From: Micractinium sp. NFX-FRZ
Taxonomy: Eukaryota > Chlorophyta > Trebouxiophyceae > Chlorellales > Chlorellaceae
Direction of reading: 5' to 3'
Length of the DNA stretch: 64,000 nucleotides
Assembly (NCBI GenBank): GCA_029339195.1
Contig: JAPTJF010000068.1
Span: 8,062 to 72,061 of the forward strand
Below the pieces are notes generated by a model that saw only the letters and a list, made by a program, of their open reading frames with translations, was not told where the DNA came from and did not search any database. This document shows, piece after piece, positions 35,282 to 45,293 of this stretch. Within the stretch, counting starts at the first letter, position 1. Each line of letters opens with the position of its first letter. Position numbers and translations under genes: made by a program.

Positions 35282-37670
35282 ATGGAGGTGGAGCGCTATC
35301 GGAGAAGGCGAGACTACCTGCACCAGCAATGGCAGACTCACGGAGGCATGACGCTGGCTGCTGCGGCGCTGCTGGGCTGGGCGCTGTACTTCTTTGAGCG
35401 CCGGCGCAACCGGCGGTCCTGCTACGGCGGGCCAGGCCTTCGCCCGAGCCCTGTTAAGAAGTGAGTTGACCTTTGACCTCGGTTGGGATGAATCTTAGTG
35501 CAAGCTCTGTCATGGGTGCAGCCTGTGCTTTGGATTGCCATGGTTACCGATGTTGCTGCTGACGCTGGCCAGCACCCACGTCCCCTGCTGCAGCGCCCAC
35601 TCAGCACCCACGTCACACAGCCTGCTGCCGCGGCGCATCGCCACGCCCGCAACCCATGACGAGGCAGTGCTGCCAGTTCCCGTGCACTCGGGTGCTTCCC
35701 CGCCAGCAGTGGTGCCCACCACATCGGAGCGGGAAGAGCTGCACGAGACGCTGGCGACCCGTCTGGGGGAGCTACGTGGGGGGCTAGAGGTGCGTCCATG
35801 ATCATGATCAATCAATCAGTTACATGTCAAGTCCACGGAGAGCCAGCAACGGTCTTATGAGACAGGGTGGGGGGAGAGTGTGTCGGAATGAAGTTTGTAG
35901 CAAAGAAACAGGAAATTTGCGATGCGAGCATGACGCCATGGGCAAAGGCTGATCACCCTGCAGCTGGCAAGCTGGTGCTGATGCGTGCGCTTGCACAGCT
36001 GGTGGCCCCCTGTCCCCACTCGAATTCGAATCCCCCACTCGGGCCATGCCCAGCTGCGCACAGCTTGCTGCTCCCTCTCTGACTCCATGTGCTCCACTCT
36101 ACCTTGGGTGGTGCTGCAGGCGGCAAGCGCCAGCGTGCAGCTGCACAGCGGCTGCAGCGGCAGCGGGCGCGTGTCTGCCTCCCTGCTGCTGGTGCGGGAG
36201 GAGGTGCAGCTGCTGGACCTGGCCTCGGAGTTGGAGGCGCTGCGGGCGCAGCTGGATGAGGTGCGGGGGACGGAGTGCAGAGCTGGTGTCGGTTTTGGCA
36301 CGCAATGGGATGGTTAGTTGTGGTGTAAGCTGGGCACCGTGGCTTGCCGCTGCTTCGAGGTAAAACGCTTGTCAGCAATCAGAAGCCGCGTATGATGTTG
36401 TCTGCTGCCGCCTGCCCTTGTGCCGTGCAGACAATAGTGGAGCAGGCACGGACGGCGCTCAGCGTCGGCGGCAGCGCAGCACCCAGTCGGAGTGGCAGCG
36501 GCATGATGGGAGCGCAGGGAGGAGCAGCAGAAGGGGAAGCGGCTGCGGCAGGTGCACTGGTGGCTGGGGAAGGGGCAGCCTCAGCGCTAGAGCTGCCATC
36601 AGGCGGGCCCTCTGGACTGTTCTTGCAGGCCACGCAGCCAGCGCGAGAGCAGCAGCTGCAGCGGCAGCCAGCAGCAGGCAGTCAGCCTATGGCGGCCTCT
36701 ATGGCGGCCTTCCAGCAGCGCCTGACGCCGCTGCTGCTGCGGGGCAGCGCTGCTGCACCACCCGATTCGCCGCAGCTGCACGCCAGCCTGCAGCCCAGCC
36801 CCGACGGGGGCTGCGAGCCCTCTGAGCAGGAGAGCTGGCTGCTGGCGTCCAGCGCAGAACCAACCCTTCAGCACCAGCGCCAGCAGCAGCAGGGTGCAGC
36901 TGTAGCAGCGGTGGATGCAGCCGTGGCAGTGCTGGACTCTCTTGAGTCTTCACCGCCAGCGCCAGCGCCTGGCCTGACGGCCACGCCCACGCTGCGCGCG
37001 GGTCTGGCCCTCCCCCTGGAGGTGCAGCAGGAGGCGTGGAGCCCCAAGGCCACAGTTGCCAGCCTGGCAGACCTGCGGCGCAGCACCCCTGCAGCACCCA
37101 CAATGCCACATCAACACACAGGCGCCGGCGGCAGCACGCCCAGCCGGCGCAGCGCCAGTGCGGCGGCTTCCGAGGCAGCCACCCCGCTGTGCCTGGGGCG
37201 CATGCTGCGCCACACGGCCAGCGCAGGCGGCGCGAGGGGCCAGCAGCTGGGCCGCAGCCTGGCGTCGCTGCAGGAGCAGCAGCAGCTGACGGCAGCGGCC
37301 CGCAAGGCGGCAGAGGCAGTGGCCAGCGCTCGGCCTGGCAGCGGCATCCCAGCCTGGCGGGGCAGCGGCTCGGCAGCCAGCACGCCTGCCAGCAGCCGCC
37401 CACACTCTGCCCGCCTGCTGCTTGGTGAGTGGCGGCCCCTCATTCCATGCAGGCCTTGCCTTTGCAACGGCATGTGCATGAGCTTGCACGTGCATGCCTC
37501 TTCTAGCGTTCGCAGACCCAAGGCTGCATGGGTTGAAACTGCTGTGGCCATGCACTGTGTGCTGTGCAGGTGAGGAGACGCCGGGCAGCTCACGCATCCC
37601 CAAGCCACGGCAATTCACCGGCTGGAGCCCGGCATATGAGCCCAGCAGCCGCATCCCACGCCCCAACTGA
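35282..37670 (+). CDS. Membrane protein with coiled coil, function unknown
   Basis: Five exons (35282-35460, 35522-35789, 36120-36260, 36431-37424, 37570-37670) keep frame to 560 aa. A basic N-terminus (RYRRRRDYLHQQW) precedes a hydrophobic helix, LAAAALLGWALYFFERRR, at about 25-42. A second hydrophobic stretch, FGLPWLPMLLLTLAS, lies near 63-77, so one or two membrane spans are likely, positioned as a signal anchor. Residues about 130-215 are helical and polar (TSEREELHETLATRLGELRG, then LLLVREEVQLLDLASELEAL). The rest is low complexity. A basic C-terminal block, SSRIPKPRQFTGWSPAYEP, looks conserved in style and may be a binding motif. No family was recognised. The gene is followed 295 bp later by APC7 on the same strand. 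Confidence 0.75.
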
Positions 37671-37965
37671 CGCTTGGGCTTGGAGAGAGCTGCACAGCGG
37701 GGAAATTGAGCCGCCAGCGCTGCGCCCGCTGTCCAGGCAGCGCCGCCAGTGGCACAACAGCCTGGGTGGAGGCACACCTGCATTGTCGGCCGCATCCTCG
37801 CATTCAACTGCATCAGTTTATCGCCTTGATACTATAATTTGCTCTGAGACCTTGGCGCGCTCGCACCGTCCTAGTGAACCTGGCCTCTGCTCAGAGCAAG
37901 GCCGGATTCGCACTAGCAGCAACACTCGCCGCCATAACACGCAGCAAGCCGGGCGGTTGTGCAGT

Positions 37966-40900
37966 ATGGCGGCAGAAGACGCGCTGCTGGCGCTCTGTCA
38001 GAGTCAGGACTTGCTCAATTCGGGACTGCTGTACTCTGCGGAGACAATGGTGCGTTTTTCTGATAGCGACAGGTGCATACACGGTGCCCTGGCGACATGG
38101 CTTGACATGGCGCAGCGGGGAGTTGTTTGCGAGCTGGTTGGGTCCCTAGCATCCTCTGCGACGCAGCACACCGGGATTTCGGGTATGCGGAAGGAATTGC
38201 GTCGCCCACGATGGTGTTGGTGCCGCCGCTGCCGCTGCCGCTACGCAGGCCTGCCGCAACCTGCCAGGTCCAGCTGCTCATCATGCGCGCGTCCGCTGCC
38301 GTTGCTGCTCACCCTCACACCGCAGGCATTGCTGGCAGCCCAGGGGCAGCAGCAACCCGCTGCACAGGCGCTGGTCGGGGCGGCGTGTATGGCCAGCGGC
38401 GAGTTCCGCCGCGCTTCCCACTTCATCTCGCAAGCGCAGCAGGCAGCAGAGCTGGAGAGCAGCTGGGGCGGTGCCAGCAGCAGCAGCAGCAGCAGCATGT
38501 GCGATGGCTCCCTGCAAGCAGCAGTAGCAGCAGCAGCAGCAATGACGACTCCTTCAAGGCTCCATCAGCAGCCACCGCTGCCAAGCAGCTCCGCTCTGCT
38601 GGTACGCATGGCGGAGTGCCACGAACAGCTGGGGGAGCGGAGTGAAGCAGTGGCAGCGCTGGAGAGGATCCCACGTGGCGAGCGCACAGCACACATCTGG
38701 GCGCGCCTGGGCAGCCTCTACGCCCAACAGGGCACGCGTCCCTCGGCGGTTGCCGCCTACGAGGTGTGTTTGTGTGCGTCTGCGCTTGTGGTTACAGTAA
38801 ACCACCCTAATTAGCCCTCACCCCATGTGCATGTGCTGCCTTGCTGCGGCCTGGTGCTGTCTGCCGCCCCTCCCCCTGCCTGCAGGCCAGGTTCCCTGTG
38901 CACCTGACCTCCACACTCCACTCATCCGCCTGCCCTGCCCCGCCCTACGCAGGCCTGCCTGCGGCTGTGCCCGCATGCCGTGGAGGCAGCTCTAGCACTG
39001 GCGGAACTGCGGGTGCAGCCAGAGGGGATCAAGCAGCTGGTGTCTGGAATGGCCCAGCCAGAAGTTCTGGTGCAGCTAGCCCTGCAGTTCCCGCAGCTTC
39101 AGCAGCTGTGCACCGCTTCGGTAGCAGAGGCAGCACAGCGAGAGGCAGCAGCAGCAGCAGCAGCAGCGGAAGATGCGGTTGACGCGGCGGCAGCCATGAC
39201 AGTCGACAGCTTGCAGCAGCAGCCAGCAGAGGCAGGTGTGGCCACAGCAGAGGCGGACGTGCCAAGCTGCACAGCTGGCGGTGAGTCGCCGCAGTCGTGC
39301 CCCCGGCAGTGGGCGGTGCCGCAAGCGGCAGAGCAGTTGCAGCATAAGCCCGGCCCTGTGTCTGCAGCGTCTCCAGGCGGCGGCGGCCGTTGGCGGCAGC
39401 ATGCGGTGCCAGCACAGCCCAAGGGCCTGCTGCGTGGTGAGTCGGCTCGTGAGCGTGAGCTGGCTCCGGAGGCAGCAGCAGCAGCTGCAGCAGCATCGGC
39501 AGCCCATGCGGCAGAGGCCATGCAGGCGTCGCCCGGTGGCAGCCCTGTGGCAGTGGCAGCCGCAGCATTCTGTCCAGACTCAGGGCAGACCACTCCAGCG
39601 ACGGCCTCGCCAGTGCTGCAGCAGCCGCCTGCCCCTTGCCACCGCCGCAACAGTGGGGACGAGGACCGGCACGGGCAGCAGCAGCAGCAGCAGCAGCCGG
39701 CGGCCAAGCGCATGCTGCGCCTCCGCTCGCCGGCTGAGCCTGCCCCTGCTGCATCCCAGCGACGAGCTGCGGCAGCGGCAGCAGCAGGAGCAGATGGTAT
39801 CGCAGGACCCGCGGCATCAGACGCCAGGCTGCAGCAGCCATTGGCAACGCACGCCCCGGCTGCTGCCCAGCTGCAACCTCAGCAGGTGCAGCAGGCACAT
39901 CGGGCGCATGCTGGGGCGCAGCAGGCTGCAACCCGGCCTTCCCAGGCGCTACTGGAGGCTGCCCAGCACAACATGGCCTTCATCTGCCACCTGGTAGATC
40001 TGCAGGCAGCGCTGGCAGAAGAGGATGGGCGGGCTGCCCGGCCGCTGGCGCGGCGGCTGCTGCAGCAGGCGCCCCGCCACCCGCTGGTGCTCGTGCTGGC
40101 CGCGCTCTGCCAGGTGAGCGCAGGCGAACAGGCACAGTGCTGTGCAGAGTGCTGTCCTGTGCTGCGCTGTGCTGTGCTGCGCCGTGCTTCGCTGTGCTGT
40201 GCTGCTTCGCTCCATCCCATGCCCGACTGCTTGCCTGCCTGCCAGTCAAATATTGCGTTGGCATCATCCTGTGCGCGTCTCATGTCTCCAGCTACCTCAC
40301 CTTGCCCACCTGTGCAGGCGGACCACGGCAGCACCACCAGCGCGCTGGCCCTCTTTGAGCGCGCAAGGGAGCAGGACCCGTACAGCCTGCTGGGCGCGTC
40401 GCGGCATGCCGACCTGCTGCGCAAGGCTGGCGACAGCGTGGCGCTCGCCACGCTGGCGTGCCAGGTCAGCACGGACGCCGGCCAGCTCAGCGCCGGGGCC
40501 CGGCGCGGCGCTGCTGAACCCTGGCTGGTGGCAGCTGCTGCCAAGGAGCTCAACGGAGACCTTTATGAGGCCGTTTCACTGGCAAGGAAAGCAGTTGAGC
40601 GGGAGCCAGGCAGCGCAGAAGCCCACCTGCAGATGGGCCGGCTGCTGCACAGCGTGCACGGCACGACCGCCAGCCCCGGCACCGCGGGTCTCGCCGACTT
40701 CCACGCCGCCCTGAAGCTGCGGCCCAGCCTGCGGGCGTACCAAATGGCGGTGTCCGCAGCGCTGACTGGGACCCTGCTGACGGTGCGGGGGCGTGGGCTG
40801 GCAGCCAAGGGGAGCTGCCCAGGCTGGCGGTGGCGGGGTGGGCGTGGGGAGCGACGGCTGTGAGGCAGGCAGGCACACGTGGGCTAACCTTCAGGCTCTG

Positions 40901-42257
40901 TGCAGAAGGCTGCGCTCTAGGGGCCTCACCACTCCGCCCTCACTGCTTGTACCTCGAAGTGATCTCGCCTGCCCACCTGCCTGCGGCACACGACCGTTGC
41001 TGATGGCTGCGTCCCCCCTGCCCCGCTTGCTGGATGCCCTGCTCCCGCCCCTGCCTGCCCCATGCGGTGGCTGCAGGAGGCGCAGCGGCTCGCCAGGGAA
41101 GCCCAGTCCGCTTTCCCCCGGTGCCCGGCCCGCTCCCTGCTGCTGGCCCGCGTGTACGCCTGCCTGCCGCACAGCCAGGGGCAGGCGGAGTCGCTGCTGC
41201 GGCAGGCGCTGCACGACGACCCACGCTGCGAAGAAGCGGGTGGGTGTGCTGTGTGCTTGCTCGCCTTGATCAGAAGCCGTCTGGAGGGGCCCATGTGGAG
41301 GCGGGCTCGTGCGCGCAGGGACACCTGCCTGCTGGCCAGCCTGTCTTGCCTGTGGGCAGTGGGCAAGCAATGGGCGCCCATGCATGCTGCCAGCTGGCCC
41401 CAGGCCAGGGCCATCTCTGTGGCTCCCTCGCATATGGTGCCTGCCTGCCTGGCTGCCCGCCGGGCCCCAACATGCCCACCAACTTGCCCCCTTTTGCCTG
41501 CAGCCCTGGCGCTGGCAGCGCTGCTTCAGCGGGGCGCGCGGCCGGGCGAGGCGGCCGCCGTGCTCGAGGGCGTGCTGTCTGCCGCACCCTCTGAGGCTCT
41601 GCATGTAGCTGCGGGGCAGCTGGCGCTGGAGAGGGGGCAGCTGGAGGAGGCAGTGAGCCACCTGAATGCTGCGTATGGCTTCAACCCGCACAGCGTGGCG
41701 GCGGCGCAGGTGGGAGGGAGTGTGGGTGGGCAGGCGTGGGTGGGATGCGAGGGAGGCCGGGGGAGGAGTCAGCGTGCTGTCGAGGCGGGCGGCTGCTGGG
41801 GTGCTGCCTCATCGCCGCTTTCTGCTGCCCACACATGCATGCCACTGCAGGGCCTGCAATGGGCTGGGGCTGCCCTGCCACTTGCCCCTGCGCTCCTGCT
41901 GCCCACACATGCTTGCCACTGCACGGCGCGGGCTGAGGCTGCGCTGCGCTCTTCGCCTGCGCTGCTGCTGCCTCCCCCACCCTGAATTGCCCTACCCACA
42001 CATGATGCTTGCCCCTGCAGGGCCTGCAGCGTGTGGAGGCTGTCCTGGCGCCTCCCAAGGAGGAAAACGGCAGCGAGGGGCTGGGAGAGGCGGTCATACG
42101 AGAGGAGGCCGAGGGGGAGGAGGAGGAGGAGGAGGCCGAGGAGGCCGAGGAGGAGGAGGAGGAGGACGTTCTAGGAGAGGAGCTGGAGGGGTATGGCGAG
42201 GAGGGGCTGGGGGAGGGAGGCGATGGCTATGCAGGCGGCGGCGGGGCCTACTTCTGA
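37966..42257 (+). CDS. APC7: Anaphase-promoting complex subunit 7 (TPR protein)
   Basis: Seven exons (37966-38049, 38326-38763, 38953-40113, 40318-40782, 41077-41239, 41504-41709, 42021-42257) give 917 aa. Tetratricopeptide repeats are visible: MAECHEQLGERSEAVAALER, LGSLYAQQGTRPSAVAAYEA, ALALFERAREQDPYSLLGAS, EPWLVAAAAKELNGDLYEAV, HLQMGRLLHSV, and a last one in ERGQLEEAVSHLNAAYGFNP. Their order and the acidic Glu/Asp-rich C-terminus fit APC7, a TPR scaffold of the cell-cycle ubiquitin ligase APC/C. Between the first and second TPR groups lies an Ala/Gln-rich insert of about 270 residues, absent from animal APC7. Intron phases match without the short exon one could imagine near 38270. The 3' splice site of the last exon is repeated twice upstream in the intron. 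Confidence 0.9.
41829..42045 (+). repeat. Three copies of the APC7 last-exon acceptor
   Basis: The pattern CCCACACATG, a Cys/Leu-like spacer, GCAGGGCCTGCA and a G-rich start occurs with exon-like starts at 41851, 41924 and 42021 (the used site). The middle copy has lost the acceptor (CAC for CAG). Spacings are 73 and 97 bp. Confidence 0.85.
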
Positions 42258-43181
42258 GAGCACCGTCGCAACCCAAAGGAGGGAGCAGCGACCGCTCCAC
42301 CTCACCTGCTGCCACTGCCCGCCAGCATGCTCCTGGCGTGACGCTCCTGCGAGAGCTGCCTCCCTTCTCTGGCGTGCCCTGCGCCTCTCACTCACTCTCA
42401 AAAGCAAAAAATGCACTGAATTGACTTCTCTCCTGCATCACCTGTTCCTGCCGTTCGTCACCTTGTCGCCCCAGCCTTGCCCCTGCCCCGCACCTGGCCC
42501 TCGCCAGGCTAGATCATCAGCGTTTTATTGGTACTAGTGTAGGGCACATTACATACTGCACTGTGGGTAGAGCATCCAAGGAAATGTGGCAGCCGCGCTT
42601 TTCAACCCCTTGCTGAGGCCCGCACGCCGAGTGCTCCAACACGGCTGCAGCAGCTGCAGCCGCTGCCCGCTTGCAGCACTGCAGGGGCCGCAGTACCCGG
42701 CTCAAAGCAACCGGCGCAGTGTCAAATTATGGTTTGCACGGAATTCAAGCCCGTAGGACTCATATAGACGAGTGGCTCCCGAGCACATGCTCAGCCATGC
42801 TGTGCCTCAGACCGGCCTCAAAGTGGAGTGTTTCAAGGAAGTACTCTGTGTTCGTATCCATCGGAGACTCAAGGACCCACACCGTGTGCAGTCGCAGGAC
42901 CCGGCTCTTGACCACTGACCGCTGGTGAGGAGGGGATGAGTCGCGAGGATTGACGCACCCAAGCTACCCGCTCCCTTGGTTTGCGCATTACACGGTGCCA
43001 CTAGAGGTGCCGAGTCGGAATCAGGGTTGCGGTAACAGCGGCGGCAGCGGCCCGAGGGATGTCAGCAGGAGCCCCCTCCATGAACGAGCCTGCATTTTAC
43101 AAGTCGCAGCTGAATCTATCATGGCACAGACATTCCCTCTGCACCCAATTGCTTCTGCCGCACCTGCAGGCTCCAAGCAGC
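42258..43181. other. Intergenic region with possible minus-strand exon
   Basis: This lies between APC7 and the small secreted protein. It contains a candidate minus-strand exon at 42921-42760 with a minus-strand TGTAA at 42553-42549. No other coding signal was seen. Confidence 0.4.
42760..42921 (-). CDS. Candidate terminal exon of an unrecognised small gene
   Basis: An acceptor CACCAG is followed by 53 codons and TGA. The peptide includes KSRVLRLHTVWVLESPMDTN and EYFLETLHFEAGLRHSM, which look protein-like rather than low-complexity. A TGTAA on the same strand lies about 207 bases past the stop. No convincing first exon was found, though ATG codons exist near 43080. It could be an isolated chance frame. 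Confidence 0.25.
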   Translation of the reverse strand, partial: RSVVKSRVLRLHTVWVLESPMDTNTEYFLETLHFEAGLRHSMAEHVLGSHSSI

Positions 43182-44410
43182 ATGGCATCGCAGCAAGGCC
43201 TGCGCCGATGCGTGGCGGCAACCCTCCTCCTGCTTGCGCTCGCAGCGGCCGGCCGGCCAGCTGCAGCGCAGACCTTTTCCATGAACTTCGCACAGATAAA
43301 CCTTGTGGATGGCACGCTGTCACAAGCTGCTACAGCCTCCAGCCCCAGCCTGCCGGTCTGCCCCTTTACCGGCGCCCTTGAGGGGAGCGCCGATGAGGCG
43401 GGCTGCGGTAAGTGTGCCTGCCCACAGCATGTTGTCGGAGGGAACTTGACACCCCCACCAGTCATCTGATCGGGCAGCACTTGGAATGCCTATTTCGCAC
43501 GTGCTTCAGTGCTGGCTTGCATCAGTGTATGCACCAGTTCCCCTGGCATGTGGCAATAGGCCCACACCCTGGGGCACTGTCGCACCCCTGTCTGCCTGCC
43601 TGCCCACCGCTGCTCCCTCCCCTGCGCCTGCCCCCCTTCTCCCACTGCCCTCAACCCTGCAGGCCGCAGCTTCTCCGTCTTTTGGTCGAACGAGACGGTT
43701 GCGGAGGACGGATCTGCGGCCCGCTCGGTGGAGCTCCTCCAGAACTACAACGCCTTCTCCAGCCGCTGCGCAGACGGCGTGGGCACGGGTGGGGGTCGCC
43801 TGCTCTGCTGCTGCTCCGCCCCTGCGGCCTCTGCCCTGCTGGCTGCCTGGCTCTTGTTTGCTTGCACACACGCAAACACACATGGCATACGCCCCTTGCC
43901 AGCACTCTCGGTTCCCCACGCGCCTGCACTCAGCATGCTCCCACCGTGCCCCTCCCTCAACAGCCTTCCCTGCTCCTCCCTTTCTGCGCTGCAGCTGCCG
44001 GCGACGGCGAGCTGTGGCTGCAGTTCCCGGACGCCACCGCCGCCACCGCCACCGACAACGTCCGCCTCACGGTGGACGAGGAGAGCGGCAGCGTGGCGCT
44101 GACGGGCTACAGCCAGGTCGCCGGCGTGCGCACCCCCGTGTGCTCCGCCGTGTATTCGGTGAGTGGGCGGGCGGTGTACACAGCGCAGGCCGAGCGCAGG
44201 CTGGCTGAGAGTGACCACAGCAGCGGTGGCGCATGCTTGGGCCTGCTGTGCTGCTGAAGGCATGTGATCAGTGTACTGAGGCCGGCCACGCGCGCCAGCC
44301 AATCTGTTGCTTCCTGTGAGGCTGTTGATCACAGCCCCTGCCATGAGGCCCGGCTGTCCCCCATGCAGGTCTCCGAGGATGATGGCCTGGCCAGCCTGCT
44401 GTGGTGGTGA
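43182..44410 (+). CDS. Small secreted protein, function unknown
   Basis: Four exons (43182-43407, 43663-43788, 43995-44158, 44369-44410) give 185 aa. MASQQGLRRCVAATLLLLAL then AAAGRPAAAQ is a clear signal peptide with a likely cut after AAAQ. The mature part has four to five Cys residues, one N-glycosylation sequon (NET), and a beta-rich stretch (GDGELWLQFPD, DNVRLTVDEESGSVALTGYS). It ends SEDDGLASLLWW. I recognise no family. Size, signal peptide and Cys suggest an extracellular or vacuolar protein. The last exon is only 14 codons; phase and acceptor support it, but it is the weakest part of the model. A TGTAA lies 250 bases past the stop. Confidence 0.75.
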
Positions 44411-45293
44411 AGCCTGCATGCTGTGGTGGCCTGCTGTGGTGGCGTGCCAGCCTCGACAGCTGGCCGGGTCGGCAGCTGACCGCGCAGGGGCAGCACTGCA
44501 GCGAAGAACAGAAGAGGGACTAACCAATGTATCTTTCGTGCATGCTCGATTAGTAGAATATGAACCGCTCACACCGCTTACCTCCCATTGTTGTATTGGT
44601 TGTCTATGGTTTGCGTCAACGGGCTCATGCCCAGTGCCCACCCCATGCCGTCCCACTAGTGTAAGACCCATGAACGCTACGTGCAGAGCTTAGTTAGGAT
44701 ATCTATCCCGCCAGAATTTGTGTGTCGGTGCTGCAATTTAAGCAGGCGGGAGCAGGAACAGCACGCGAACTGGTGCACGGGGCCGGCGGGGATGAGGCAC
44801 ACAATCGTCGGCTACGGAGGGGGGAACTCATCAGTGTGCGGCCCTGCTCATGTCGTGGTTTGGAGCCGAGGGAGGCGGCTGAGGCTTGGGCGCGTCAGGC
44901 TAGGGGAAGAGCACCCAGGAGAGCGTGTGAGAAGTGCGAGAGCTCACCACCTGTGGCGTCGCCACCTCGCCACCTCGCCAGGCGGGCCGCCGCCGCCGCC
45001 TGTGTGGACATCCCCCAGCTCACCTGCAAACTACTGAGGGGTTGCACAGCAGCTGCGAGATATTCAAGAACGCAGAACCTGCCCAGAACCAAAGTAAACG
45101 CGTTCCTAACCTGGCCCGCTGACAGCGGCGCTTGTGTGCCCGCGCGCCTGAGCGGGCCTCCCGTCCCGGGCACAAGCTGCAAGCAACATAGGAGCGCGCA
45201 TACCACAAGCACGGGGTTCCCACGCGGGCCCCCCTGCTGCTGCTGGCACCACTGCCACCGCCGCCGCCAAGTGCGGCGGCACCACTAGCAGAG
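44411..45293. other. Intergenic region
   Basis: 883 bp between two plus-strand genes. It begins with a short GCTGTGGTGG tandem (44397-44445) that overlaps the preceding stop, and has a TGTAA at 44660-44664. Open frames beyond show no recognisable protein. Confidence 0.45.
44660..44664 (+). terminator. Putative poly(A) signal TGTAA
   Basis: TGTAA lies 250 bases after the stop of the small secreted protein gene. Confidence 0.45.

Noticed and set aside
38273..38325. An additional short APC7 exon reading VQLLIMRAS
   Set aside because: Exon 1 and the exon at 38326 are both in phase 0 without it, and no good donor follows.
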